NCBI RefSeq assembly: GCF_004340965.1
Contig: NZ_SLYA01000002.1
Span: 558,001 to 622,000 of the forward strand
Direction: 5' to 3'
Source of the DNA: Sphingomonas sp. PP-CE-1A-559
GTDB taxonomy: Bacteria; Pseudomonadota; Alphaproteobacteria; Sphingomonadales; Sphingomonadaceae
DNA length: 64,000 nucleotides
The notes beneath the pieces are model-generated. The model was given only the letters and a program-made list of their open reading frames with translations. It was not told the DNA's origin and ran no database searches. This document shows positions 1 to 7,319 of this stretch, in pieces. Each line of letters begins with the position of its first letter. Within the stretch, counting starts at the first letter, position 1. Made by a program: the position numbers and the translations under genes.

Positions 1-122
1 TGCCACCGCTTACACTCCAGACAAAAATACGGTTGAACGAACTTGCCTTTGCGGCCCATCTTTCGAGCAACGGCAAAGGCCGCTTGTTCATTCGGAAGCG
101 GCATTTTCTGACAGCGTCTCAT
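1..122 (-). CDS. Small hypothetical protein, 5' part only (runs off window)
   Basis: An ATG at 122 on the minus strand opens a frame that continues past the window start, giving 40 codons. The start overlaps the stop of the preceding gene as ATGA (122-119), which suggests translational coupling. The visible protein is basic and contains a Cys-X2-Cys pair (F-C-L-E-C) near its visible end, as in small zinc-binding proteins, but only one pair is present in the window. Function is unknown. Confidence 0.5.
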   Translation of the reverse strand, partial: MRRCQKMPLPNEQAAFAVARKMGRKGKFVQPYFCLECKRW

Positions 123-328
123 GTGTCACCTCGCATAAGGCAGGCCAGCGCTGCCTCTTTGCCTGCGAGGATGGAGTGCCAATCGGCGCGCTGTTGAATG
201 CGGCGCATACCAGCGAGGCTGACGCCCAGCTTCATCATGATAGTTCCGTGGCGATGACCCGCCGCGACCATAGTGGCGGTGCTGTGAAGTACCTCCGTGG
301 TAATCTCTTGATACAGCGGCTTTGCCAT
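119..328 (-). CDS. Hypothetical protein of the integrated element
   Basis: A 69-residue protein with no family I recognise. The start is supported by a GGGAG ribosome site about 6 bases upstream on the minus strand. The middle of the protein (about residues 24-50) reads like a short helical DNA-binding segment, with small residues around G-V-S-L-A-G-M-R-R-I, but this is only a suggestion. Its stop overlaps the start of the next minus-strand gene by four bases, and a further small gene with a similar ribosome site lies upstream, so the three probably form one operon. Confidence 0.5.
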   Translation of the reverse strand: MAKPLYQEITTEVLHSTATMVAAGHRHGTIMMKLGVSLAGMRRIQQRADWHSILAGKEAALACLMRGDT

Positions 329-387
329 GCGGCTCTCCCTCGTTTGTTATTATCTCCTATTTATCGAGGGAGGAGTTTGCGGCTGGC

Positions 388-609
388 TCAGCCTGTTTGT
401 GCGTCCCAAATATCCAAGCGAGCCAGGAAGCCATCTAGAGCCGCGCTATCGTCCAACTGCGCAAGCGAGCGCTCCGCCATCTGTAGCAGCAATTGAAGTT
501 CGACATCTAGGTTGGGCAAGGGCACTGCCTGCTGGAGTGCGCCAGCAAGGACAGCCAGTCGGGCTTCGTTTGCTGCCTTAGTTGGGAACGTGATTATCTG
601 CGCGGTCAT
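388..609 (-). CDS. Hypothetical protein of the integrated element
   Basis: A 73-residue acidic, leucine-rich protein, mostly predicted helix by eye, with no recognisable domain. A strong ribosome site (GGGAGG) lies 5 bases before the ATG on the minus strand. It is probably the first gene of a minus-strand operon with the two small genes that follow it. It is divergent from the plus-strand gene at 809, so the region between them (610-808) should hold both promoters. Confidence 0.5.
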   Translation of the reverse strand: MTAQIITFPTKAANEARLAVLAGALQQAVPLPNLDVELQLLLQMAERSLAQLDDSAALDGFLARLDIWDAQTG

Positions 610-670
610 GTAGTCCTCCCTGTGCTCTGCTTGTAGTTCACGAATACAACCGCAGGGTGGTCCGGCCTAA

Positions 671-689
671 TGGAACTACAGATGTTCCA
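671..689. promoter_or_regulatory. Short inverted repeat between divergent element genes
   Basis: TGGAAC and GTTCCA are separated by 7 bases, in the 200-bp region between two divergent gene sets of the element. Placement suggests an operator for an element regulator, but the arms are only 6 bp and no regulator is visible in the window. It is not a canonical direct GTTC-N7-GTTC LexA box. Confidence 0.25.
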
Positions 690-808
690 ACGGTTGGTCG
701 CATTTGTTATCAAGCTGGCAAATCTCCGGCTCGCTCTATTGGCAGTACGGCAACATACGATTGGAACAGGGCGCAACTAAACGCACTGCTAGATCGGAGT
801 TAGACAAC

Positions 809-1240
809 ATGACCAAGTTCAGCCCCTCGATGCTGGTTCCCTCGCAGCTTGCCCCGGAGTTCAGCAAGCAGGGCGCAGCCCGCACTGTCCGGCAAGTTGC
901 GCTGGACAACATCAACAAGATGAAGGAGCAGTTTAAGGCCGGGGACGCCGCAGAGGGCAAGGTCAACTTTAAGATCGCAGCCGACAAGGTGGCGTTCACG
1001 ATCCGAGTGTCCAACACGGCGCTCACGCTGGAGCAGACAAAAATCCAGGACAGGGACGTCGAGGTCAAGGAAATGACCGTGCCCAAAGCCAACTTCATCG
1101 AAGCGCTGGATTATTACGCCGATCGGATCAAGGGCGGTGAGTACGATGCGCAGCTTGTAACACTTACGGAGAAGAAGGAGCAGCGCACTAGCAAGCTCAA
1201 GCTGACGCGTGCTGCCAAAAAGGACGGCAAGCCCAGCTAA
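809..1240 (+). CDS. Hypothetical protein of the integrated element
   Basis: A 143-residue protein, rich in Lys, Glu and Ala, without a family I can name. I chose the ATG at 809 because a GGAG ribosome site lies 9 bases upstream; the longer frame from 704 lacks one. The C-terminus is strongly basic (Lys/Arg over the last 25 residues). A clear intrinsic terminator follows 21 bases after the stop, so this is probably a single-gene unit that is well expressed. It could be a nucleoid- or DNA-associated protein, but that is a guess from charge alone. Confidence 0.55.
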   Translation: MTKFSPSMLVPSQLAPEFSKQGAARTVRQVALDNINKMKEQFKAGDAAEGKVNFKIAADKVAFTIRVSNTALTLEQTKIQDRDVEVKEMTVPKANFIEALDYYADRIKGGEYDAQLVTLTEKKEQRTSKLKLTRAAKKDGKPS

Positions 1241-1261
1241 GGGCAACGCTTCCCACTACCC

Positions 1262-1288
1262 AGGCCCTCGCATTGCGGGGGCCTTTTT
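1262..1288 (+). terminator. Intrinsic terminator after the 809-1240 gene
   Basis: A 10-bp stem (left arm 1262-1271, right arm 1275-1284, one T-G wobble) with a 3-base loop runs into five T residues (1284-1288). This is a classical Rho-independent terminator. Confidence 0.85.
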
Positions 1289-1347
1289 GTTGACTTGCCG
1301 GTAACTCCTCGTGCCTAAGTGTCGCGGCATCAACGTAGGAGGGCAAC

Positions 1348-1911
1348 ATGGCTGGATTTCTGGAACTCATCGACAACGCACTGGGCACGCACTTCAATGC
1401 GCCCGTGTACAAGCCCGAGAAGGGCCGCGCCAAGCTGGTGAAGGTAATCGACAAGGCGGCAGCGCAGCGCGCCGCTGGCGAGACACCGCCTACGCGTAGC
1501 TGGAAGACTGGCAGCAATGGTGCTGTCAGCTTCTCCCCCAAGATCGACGGCAAGCCGGTGCTGATCGGTGGCGAAGCCGTCAACTACGTGCCGGGTGATC
1601 GCTTCGATACGTTCCTGGAAGGCTTGAAGGCTGCTGTTCAGGCCGGTGATCTGGATGACGAGATCAAGGCCGCGCTTGAGGGCGATGAGGCTGGCAGCGC
1701 ATTCAGCGCGCCAAAGGCGTCACGCAACGTCAGTGCTTTGTCCGGTGAGCGCGGCGCACGTAGCCCCATGTCCAACCTGCGTAGCAGCGTGGGCCGTAGC
1801 TTGAGCAACGGGCGGTCGTTGGAGGAGATTGAGGCGGCATTGAAGGCTGGCTCCAAATTCTCTGCCCAGGACATTGATGCGGTGATCGCTGAGAAGCGCG
1901 CGGCAAGCTGA
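1348..1911 (+). CDS. Hypothetical protein of the integrated element
   Basis: A 187-residue protein with no recognised family. The ATG is preceded by a strong AGGAGGG ribosome site. The N-terminal half (about 1-95) is mixed; the middle (110-160) is rich in Ser, Gly and Arg and looks disordered; the last 35 residues look like a short helical module (S-L-E-E-I-E-A-A-L-K-A-G, then a second similar helix). A 10-bp inverted repeat follows the stop. High translation signals and its own terminators suggest an abundantly made accessory protein, but no function can be assigned. Confidence 0.55.
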   Translation: MAGFLELIDNALGTHFNAPVYKPEKGRAKLVKVIDKAAAQRAAGETPPTRSWKTGSNGAVSFSPKIDGKPVLIGGEAVNYVPGDRFDTFLEGLKAAVQAGDLDDEIKAALEGDEAGSAFSAPKASRNVSALSGERGARSPMSNLRSSVGRSLSNGRSLEEIEAALKAGSKFSAQDIDAVIAEKRAAS

Positions 1912-1916
1912 CGCAA

Positions 1917-1950
1917 TTGAAGCCCCGGCCATGTCCCGCTGGGGCTTCAA
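1917..1950 (+). terminator. Perfect inverted repeat after the 1348-1911 gene
   Basis: Arms 1917-1926 and 1941-1950 are a perfect 10-bp match around a 14-base loop. There is no T run on either side, so termination would be weak or the hairpin may protect the mRNA end. Confidence 0.5.
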
Positions 1951-2020
1951 CTACAAAAACAACTAAGGAGAGAACCAAAGACGCAAACCGTCGTGGAGCA
2001 CTCCTATTTATTCAAAATCT

Positions 2021-2422
2021 TTAGGCTCTAATAAAACCATCCTGGCGCGATTGCGTGGCGTACTCGCTTAGGGGCTTGCTGGCCTTGAAGTGAATGTCTT
2101 GCTCGACCTTGAGCCCAGCCGGTCCGGTTATCTCGTATATCTCGTCCAGGCTGATGTAGCCGAGTTCCGGCGTACCAAAGCCCAAATCGCCGAGCCCGAA
2201 CGCCAGCCCGTCATCGGGGTCTAGTTCGGTGAGCAGCCATGTCCCGGACGTCCAGGGTAGGAACAGCTTACATACTGGCGGGAAGTCACGTTCGCCGCGC
2301 GTGCCCTTGAGGGGCTGTTGCTCGAAATGGTTGTTGATGAGTTGCTGTAGGGCTTCCGCCGACAGCACGTTCACGAACGCAAATTGTTCTGCGTTGAGGG
2401 TGGGGGGCTGTTTGTCTTCCAT
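2021..2422 (-). CDS. DUF2958 domain protein
   Basis: A 133-residue protein matching the DUF2958 family. Most of its length shows the family pattern: a K-L-F-x-P block, then W-L-L-T-E-L-D-P, F-G-L-x-D-L-G, E-L-G-Y-I-S-L-x-E, and near the C-terminus G-L-x-V-E-x-D-x-H-F with a final S-E-Y-A. The family's function is unknown; from general knowledge it is common on plasmids and integrative elements of proteobacteria. I chose the ATG at 2422 because AAGGAG lies 8 bases upstream; a longer frame from 2479 has no such site. Its presence fits the mobile-element setting. Confidence 0.8.
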   Translation of the reverse strand: MEDKQPPTLNAEQFAFVNVLSAEALQQLINNHFEQQPLKGTRGERDFPPVCKLFLPWTSGTWLLTELDPDDGLAFGLGDLGFGTPELGYISLDEIYEITGPAGLKVEQDIHFKASKPLSEYATQSRQDGFIRA

Positions 2423-2581
2423 GTGGCTTACTCCTTGTTGGCCACAAGGGCATACGAAGCCAATTGAAGTGGAGAGCAACCAGAATTGTGGTCTAGCCAG
2501 AAGATTTCAACATAGGCAATTCTTTGGTCGCAACTCTGGTATTCTGGTGCTTGATAGAGTGGGTAAACAGGAGTTGCCCAA

Positions 2582-2767
2582 ATGCTTAACCAGATAGACC
2601 TCGCAGCTTTCTCTAACTACGCACTCAACACGTTCGACTACTCGGCGGATTTTGAGGAAGATGCTTTCGCAGTTACGTTTGAAGGTGCGCGTGTTTACGT
2701 CGAGCGCAAGCGCAGCGTGTTTAACATCCATGTCGGCGCTGTCGTCCACAAGCTGCCCCGCTGCTAA
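2582..2767 (+). CDS. Small hypothetical protein of the integrated element
   Basis: A 61-residue protein without a recognised family. An AGGAG-type ribosome site lies 8 bases before the ATG. It is rich in aromatic and charged residues and ends in two short beta-like segments (A-R-V-Y-V-E-R and F-N-I-H-V). It is convergent with the recombinase gene and separated from it by a strong hairpin. Confidence 0.5.
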   Translation: MLNQIDLAAFSNYALNTFDYSADFEEDAFAVTFEGARVYVERKRSVFNIHVGAVVHKLPRC

Positions 2768-2796
2768 CCCGCAGACGCTCTCACAGGGCCATATGA

Positions 2797-2825
2797 GAGG
2801 AGCGGGGAGCCAAGCCCCGCTCTTC
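2797..2825. terminator. Hairpin between convergent genes
   Basis: An 11-bp stem (2797-2807 with 2815-2825, one wobble pair) and a 7-base loop lie between the stop of the small plus-strand gene and the stop of the recombinase gene. It can act as a bidirectional terminator, although the T tracts are poor. Confidence 0.6.
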
Positions 2826-2836
2826 CTGTCTGCCCC

Positions 2837-4618
2837 TTACAGAGCTTCCGGGTGGATCTCGTACTCAACATCCGGGAAGTCGGGATGCCAGTCAATTTCA
2901 CCGTGAGGGCCGAGGTGAACTGTTCCCTGACCCATCTTGTTTCCGATCAGTTCGCCTTCGTTGTCGAACGAGACCAACAGGGAGTTTCCGGCAAGAATGA
3001 CATGGGTGTTGCGCTCGGTGTCGCACTCCATCGACTTGATTAGACTTCCCAGGGTTTGCTTCATCGCCACGCGGGTGGTGGTCCGCTCAGTCTCATCGTC
3101 GCTGTACAGGGCAGTGCGTTGCTGCTCAATCTGGTTGAGGAAGTCAGGGGGGGGCGCACTGGTACGCAAGGTCGACAGTTGCTGTTCGATCACCTGAATA
3201 GCTTTTTGATCCTCGGCAACCTCGACCTCTAACTGAAGCATAAGTCGCTCCATCGTCGTGCTGCCCGTTCGGGTGAAGCTAACTGCCGCGTTGTCGGCTT
3301 GCTTCTGTTTGTCAGCGAGGAAGCGGCGAGCATCCGCAATGCTGACTTCCATGCTTTCGATATCTGCCGATGGCGCGCTTTGTCGGTTGAGTGCGAGCCA
3401 GCCTACCGCGAACTGGACGACAGCCTGTTCCAGCTTCTCATAGCGAACCCAATTGCGATTCGAGCAGCGGGGCAGACCGCGCTCCTCATCGAATACGCGG
3501 TTTAGAGCGTTGTGGCACTTGAGATAGCTGATGTCCTGTTTGCTTTGATAAACAGCGTCGCGATCCTTGCCATTTCGGCGATTGCCGCCCTTCCTAACGA
3601 CCACTTCCTGTTTCATTCTACCACCGCAAACGCCACACTTTGCGATGCCACTGAACAGATTGTTGTGCGTAATTTGCCACGCGCCGCTGGTGCCCTTGCG
3701 ACTGTCTCGCGCAGCGGCGGCCTTGGCGAACGTCACTGGGTCGATACCTTGAGGATAGTGGTTGAGTACTGCGATACCCTTGCTCGTAGCCTCCCCACTG
3801 CGCGGACGGTTCATGGGATGATACTCACCCATCACCGCTCGATTGAGTACAATTTTGGTCAGGTAGCCAACCGTCCAGCCGTTCTTGCTGGCGATATTAC
3901 GATGCTTCCAGACAGGCTCACCACGGCCGTTAAGAATTTTCGCAATGGCCGGAGTTCCGAACCCGTCGATTGTAAGCTGGAATATCTCGCGCAGGACGGC
4001 AACACGAGCCTCGTTAAGCGACGTGCGGTAAATCGGACGCTCTGACGGTTTGCTAATGCGCTTGGTGTCGATCCAGGCCGGAACGGTAGCTGTCGAACTG
4101 ATATGCTGACCGGCGTTGACCTGGGCATCGCTAACCCGTTTGTTCTGGGCGGCTTTGAGGCGTCGGCTCTTCTTCTCGCTTTCCTCGCGGCTCAATTCCG
4201 ACTTTACGACGGCTTCGATGACGCTGACCATCGTGACGCGTTCGTAGGCGGGATAAACCCGATCACCATCGACGGTCGCGACGGTCACGCCCTGGCTGGT
4301 TAGCTGCTGGAGAAAGGGCAAGACGGCATCGTAGCCCTGGCGGCTGATACGATCTAAGTTCTCGACGACGAGGACATGGCCGTTCTTGTAACGGCCTGCC
4401 AGAGCCTCTTGCTCGAACGTGTGGAGGAGGCCGCCAGACGCGCGGTTTGCGCCGCTATAGGCGGACACACCCTCATCTATAAGTTCTCGATCTGGACTGC
4501 CTTCCCAACCATGCCGCCCGAGCATATCGCGGCATAGAGTAAGCTGTCGGGCTTTGCTGTTGCCTTGCGCTTGATCCGCATTGGAAAAGCGCGCGTAAAT
4601 CGTTGCCGGTAACGTCAT
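2837..4618 (-). CDS. Large serine recombinase (integrase)
   Basis: A 593-residue site-specific recombinase of the large serine family, expected to integrate the element between an attP and attB site. Residues 1-150 form the resolvase catalytic domain: the nucleophile is Ser12 in Y-A-R-F-S, and the E-N-L-D-R-I-S-R motif (86-93) supplies active-site arginines. Residues about 180-300 are the recombinase DNA-binding domain. A zinc ribbon follows with Cys328, Cys331, Cys368 and Cys385, and a coiled-coil region lies at about 410-500. A GAGGG ribosome site lies just before the ATG. The gene begins only about 50 bases from the resumed comEC frame, the normal position for an integrase at its attachment site. 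It appears intact. Confidence 0.93.
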   Translation of the reverse strand: MTLPATIYARFSNADQAQGNSKARQLTLCRDMLGRHGWEGSPDRELIDEGVSAYSGANRASGGLLHTFEQEALAGRYKNGHVLVVENLDRISRQGYDAVLPFLQQLTSQGVTVATVDGDRVYPAYERVTMVSVIEAVVKSELSREESEKKSRRLKAAQNKRVSDAQVNAGQHISSTATVPAWIDTKRISKPSERPIYRTSLNEARVAVLREIFQLTIDGFGTPAIAKILNGRGEPVWKHRNIASKNGWTVGYLTKIVLNRAVMGEYHPMNRPRSGEATSKGIAVLNHYPQGIDPVTFAKAAAARDSRKGTSGAWQITHNNLFSGIAKCGVCGGRMKQEVVVRKGGNRRNGKDRDAVYQSKQDISYLKCHNALNRVFDEERGLPRCSNRNWVRYEKLEQAVVQFAVGWLALNRQSAPSADIESMEVSIADARRFLADKQKQADNAAVSFTRTGSTTMERLMLQLEVEVAEDQKAIQVIEQQLSTLRTSAPPPDFLNQIEQQRTALYSDDETERTTTRVAMKQTLGSLIKSMECDTERNTHVILAGNSLLVSFDNEGELIGNKMGQGTVHLGPHGEIDWHPDFPDVEYEIHPEAL

Positions 4619-4673
4619 ATGCCCTCTGTGGGCTGGGAGGGGTTAAGAGGCTCCCAACTCCTATAACAGTATG
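4619..4673. other. Probable right attachment junction in comEC
   Basis: The element ends here and comEC-like coding begins. The comEC frame is open only back to 4647, with an in-frame TAA at 4644-4646, and similarity by eye starts around the T-G-S-Q-V-P-T motif encoded from 4674. TGGGAG (4634-4639) and CTCCCA (4651-4656) form a short dyad, a common feature of serine-integrase sites. The exact crossover dinucleotide cannot be set without the left junction or an empty site. Confidence 0.6.
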
Positions 4674-5897
4674 ACCGGAAGCCAAGTCCCGACGATCCGG
4701 TCGTGCGTCGCTGCGCTGCTCGTGTTGGCGGCGCTGGCGATGGGGCGCGAGGCGATGACCTTGCGCCTCGTCGCGGCGGGGGCGGCGTGCGTCATGCTCG
4801 CGCTGCCCGAATCGGCGGCGGGACCGAGCTTCCAGCTATCGTTCGCGGCGATCACCGCGATCATGGCGCTGCACGAACATCCGGTGATCCGCGCGTTCTT
4901 CGGGCCGCATGAAGAGGGACGCGGGCGCAAACTCGCGCGCGACGTCGCATCGCTGCTGTTGACGGGCCTGCTGGTCGAAATCGCGCTGATGCCGATCGCG
5001 GTCTATCATTTCCACAAGGCGGGGCTGTACGGCGCGTTCGCCAACATCGTCGCGATCCCGTTGACGACGTTCGTGGTCATGCCGCTGGAAGCGTTGGCAC
5101 TGCTTCTCGATGCGGGCGGTCTGGGCACGCCGATCTGGTGGCTGGTACAGCGCTCGCTCGATGCGCTGCTGTGGCTCGCGCATATCGTCGCCAGCGCTCC
5201 CGGCTCGGTTCGATCGTTGCCTGCGATGCCGACGGCGGCGTTCGCGCTGATGATCGTCGGGGGGATTTGGATTGCCCTGTGGCGGACGCAGTGGCGTCGG
5301 TTGGGTATGCTGCCGCTCACGGTCGGTGCGATCTGGGCGCTCACAACGCCGCCGCCGGATGTTCTGGTGACGGGTGACGGTCGCCATGTCGCTGTGCGGA
5401 CCGCGGCGGGGCTGGCAATGCTGCGCGACAGGGCGGGCGACTATACGCGCGACATGCTCACCGAGAATGGCGGGGTGGATGGCGAGCCGTTGCTGCTGGC
5501 GGACCAACCCGACGCACGGTGCAGCCGCGATCTTTGCGTCACCGATATCGCTGGACGAGGACGAATGTGGCGGATTCTGGCGACCCGCAGCGCCTATATG
5601 GTCCCGATCGCCGAGTTCCTTGCCGCCTGCCGCAGCGCTGATATCGTCGTAAGCGAACGCGGTCTGCCTAGACGCTGTGTGCCGCGGTGGCTGAAACTGG
5701 ATCGTCGTGTCCTACGGCGGACGGGTGGCGTCGCGTTGACCTTGGGGGGCGGGACGGTCGTGACGATCCTGAACGCGGGCGATCGCCATCCCTGGCGCGA
5801 TCCGCCCATTCTCGAACGTACGACATATTCGTTTAGACCGCGGCATGTCCGGTTTCACGATGCCGCGTCGGAGTTTCGCGCCAGCCGAGGCCGTTGA
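4671..5897 (+). CDS. comEC: ComEC/Rec2 DNA-uptake channel, C-terminal fragment (gene interrupted)
   Basis: ComEC forms the inner-membrane channel that carries single-stranded DNA into the cell during natural transformation. The 408 residues start within the competence domain: T-G-S-Q-V-P-T-I-R-S, then helix, then G-P-S-F-Q-L-S-F-A-A, both typical of this domain. About six membrane helices follow to about residue 225, then a soluble C-terminal region like the degenerate metallo-beta-lactamase part of proteobacterial ComEC. Full-length alphaproteobacterial ComEC is about 700 residues, so roughly 300 N-terminal residues are missing and must lie beyond the element. The ATG at 4671 is an internal Met with no clear ribosome site, so the fragment may not be made. 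Confidence 0.85.
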   Translation: MTGSQVPTIRSCVAALLVLAALAMGREAMTLRLVAAGAACVMLALPESAAGPSFQLSFAAITAIMALHEHPVIRAFFGPHEEGRGRKLARDVASLLLTGLLVEIALMPIAVYHFHKAGLYGAFANIVAIPLTTFVVMPLEALALLLDAGGLGTPIWWLVQRSLDALLWLAHIVASAPGSVRSLPAMPTAAFALMIVGGIWIALWRTQWRRLGMLPLTVGAIWALTTPPPDVLVTGDGRHVAVRTAAGLAMLRDRAGDYTRDMLTENGGVDGEPLLLADQPDARCSRDLCVTDIAGRGRMWRILATRSAYMVPIAEFLAACRSADIVVSERGLPRRCVPRWLKLDRRVLRRTGGVALTLGGGTVVTILNAGDRHPWRDPPILERTTYSFRPRHVRFHDAASEFRASRGR

Positions 5898-5908
5898 AAG
5901 TAGAAATG

Positions 5909-6315
5909 TTCACGCGAAGGCGCAAAGGCGCGAAGGTGATGCGATTCGGGAGACCTTCACACCTTCATGAACGATAAGCCGACGTCGGTTTTTCGGTGGT
6001 CTGCCAAGAGAAATAGACGCCAACCTAAGCACCACATCTTCGCGCCTTTGCGCCTCCGCGTGAACAAAATCATCCGTCGTCACATGCGATAGCAGTGCGA
6101 AAAATTGGTTCACGCGGAGACGCGGAGCCGCGGAGAAGTTTGATACGACGGGTGAATCGGGCTGGCTATTGTTCAGTCTCACTGCCGAAGGCATTGGAAC
6201 AGCTTCACCCCTCCCCGAACACAACACCTCCGCGTCTCCGCGTCTCCGCGCGAACCAATTCTTCGGCTGCGCGGGGGACGGACGGCGATATGTTCGCGCA
6301 GAGGCGCAGAGGTAC
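5909..6315. repeat. Cluster of inverted palindromic repeats in the comEC-lexA gap
   Basis: This 680-base gap has no credible gene. It holds at least five related copies of a 25-30 base repeat built on gcg-aagg-cgc and gcgg-aga-cgc units: 5909-5935 faces 6040-6065; 6112-6138 faces 6228-6256; another copy lies at 6289-6315. The copies form head-to-head pairs that could fold into long hairpins. They are a different family from the repeats further right. Short open frames here cross the repeats and were discounted. Confidence 0.7.
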
Positions 6316-6533
6316 AGATATTGGGGGTTCGCGTCGAGGTCGCGCTTATGCATCGAAGCGGGACAAAGTCTTCCGGACGCTTGGCGGTCTTTGCTTGGGC
6401 ATATCGAAGAACTGTCTCGGACAACTCCGAGTACATCGCTTAATTTGCCGATTAGACCGGCCGCTGTCGCTAGCGGGAGAGAGCGACTTGACTCACCAGC
6501 TTGAGCGGGCACTTTTCCTAAGCAGCTGAAACA

Positions 6534-6570
6534 GAGACCGGCCTGCGCGATGATAACGCAGGTCGGTCTC
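6534..6570 (-). terminator. Terminator of lexA
   Basis: A 14-bp stem (6534-6547 with 6557-6570, one G-T wobble) and a 9-base loop begin 7 bases after the lexA stop on the minus strand. A short T-rich stretch follows in the direction of lexA transcription. Confidence 0.75.
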
Positions 6571-6576
6571 CGCGGC

Positions 6577-7251
6577 TCAGTCGTAGCGGCGGAGGATGCC
6601 CGAGAGTTTGCCTTGGACGCGGACTTGGGCGGGGGCGTAGCGTTGGGGGTCGTAGGCTCGGTTTGCCGGGTCGAGGCGGACCATGGCGCCTTCGCGACGG
6701 AAGTATTTTAGCGTTGCTTCGCTGTCTTCGATCAGGGCCACGACGATCTCGCCGTCTCGCGCCGTTTCGGTGCGGCGGATTAGGGCGTAGTCGCCGTCGA
6801 GGATGCCGGCTTCGACCATCGAGTCGCCTGAGACTTCAAGCGCGTAATGTTCGCCGGTGCCTAGCAGTGCAGCAGGGACGGCGAGCATCGTGCTGCCTTC
6901 GAACGCCTCGATCGGGACACCCGCGGCGATGCGGCCGTGGAGGGGGATCTCGATGACGTCGTTGGCTGGTAGCGGCGTCGCGGCGGCGGGGGCGGCCTTG
7001 ACGTTCGACGGCTTGGACGGCGTCTTCTTTTCCGGGCGTTCGGGCATGCGCAGCACTTCGAGCGCGCGGGCGCGGTTCGGCAGGCGGCGGATGAAGTTGC
7101 GCTCCTCAAGCGCGCTGATCAGACGGTGGACGCCCGACTTCGACTTGAGGTCGAGTGCATCCTTCATCTCCTCGAACGACGGCGAGACGCCGGTATCGTT
7201 GAGGCGATCGTTGATGAAGCAGACGAGTTCGTGCTGCTTGCGCGTGAGCAT
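6577..7251 (-). CDS. lexA: LexA SOS repressor
   Basis: LexA represses the DNA-damage response and cleaves itself when RecA filaments form. The 224 residues contain an N-terminal winged helix (about 1-65, with S-F-E-E-M-K and K-S-G-V-H-R-L-I), a flexible Pro/Ala linker (about 70-97), and the C-terminal S24 protease domain. The scissile bond is Ala110-Gly111 in R-I-A-A-G-V-P; catalytic residues are Ser144 (S-G-D-S-M) and Lys182 (A-T-L-K-Y-F). A GGAG ribosome site lies 8 bases before the ATG. It lies downstream of moeA in the same direction, but three evenly spaced LexA half-sites in the 68-bp gap indicate its own autoregulated promoter. Confidence 0.97.
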   Translation of the reverse strand: MLTRKQHELVCFINDRLNDTGVSPSFEEMKDALDLKSKSGVHRLISALEERNFIRRLPNRARALEVLRMPERPEKKTPSKPSNVKAAPAAATPLPANDVIEIPLHGRIAAGVPIEAFEGSTMLAVPAALLGTGEHYALEVSGDSMVEAGILDGDYALIRRTETARDGEIVVALIEDSEATLKYFRREGAMVRLDPANRAYDPQRYAPAQVRVQGKLSGILRRYD

Positions 7252-7267
7252 GGCGGTTCTCCGTCCG

Positions 7268-7293
7268 GAACAGACTGGGAACTTCTATGGAAC
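7268..7293 (-). promoter_or_regulatory. LexA operator, three GTTC half-sites
   Basis: On the minus strand the sequence reads GTTC-N7-GTTC-N7-GTTC. The alphaproteobacterial SOS box is the direct repeat GTTC-N7-GTTC, so two overlapping boxes share the middle half-site. The array ends 16 bases before the lexA start codon, where it would block transcription or initiation. Seen directly: the half-sites and spacing; known: the motif. Confidence 0.9.
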
Positions 7294-7319
7294 ATAATTA
7301 ACGCCGTCAAGCGCTCGCT

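Larger units (their letters stand above)
1..4660. mobile_element. Right end of an integrated element (prophage or integrative element) inserted in comEC
   Basis: This stretch contains only short genes of unknown function, a DUF2958 protein and, at its right edge, a large serine recombinase. Immediately beyond it the comEC reading frame resumes in mid-protein. No structural phage genes or conjugation genes are visible, because the element continues past the left end of the window, so its size and class cannot be determined here. Its genes have their own ribosome sites and terminators and face both strands. Seen directly: gene content and the broken host gene. Inferred: that this is the right attachment end of one element. 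Confidence 0.8.

Noticed and set aside
671..689. TGGAAC-N7-GTTCCA in the mobile element as a LexA box
   Set aside because: The arms are inverted, whereas the alphaproteobacterial LexA box is a direct repeat of GTTC; kept only as a weak operator candidate.
5910..6529. Several 85-200 codon frames on both strands in the comEC-lexA gap
   Set aside because: They run through inverted repeats, lack ribosome sites and have no recognisable domains.
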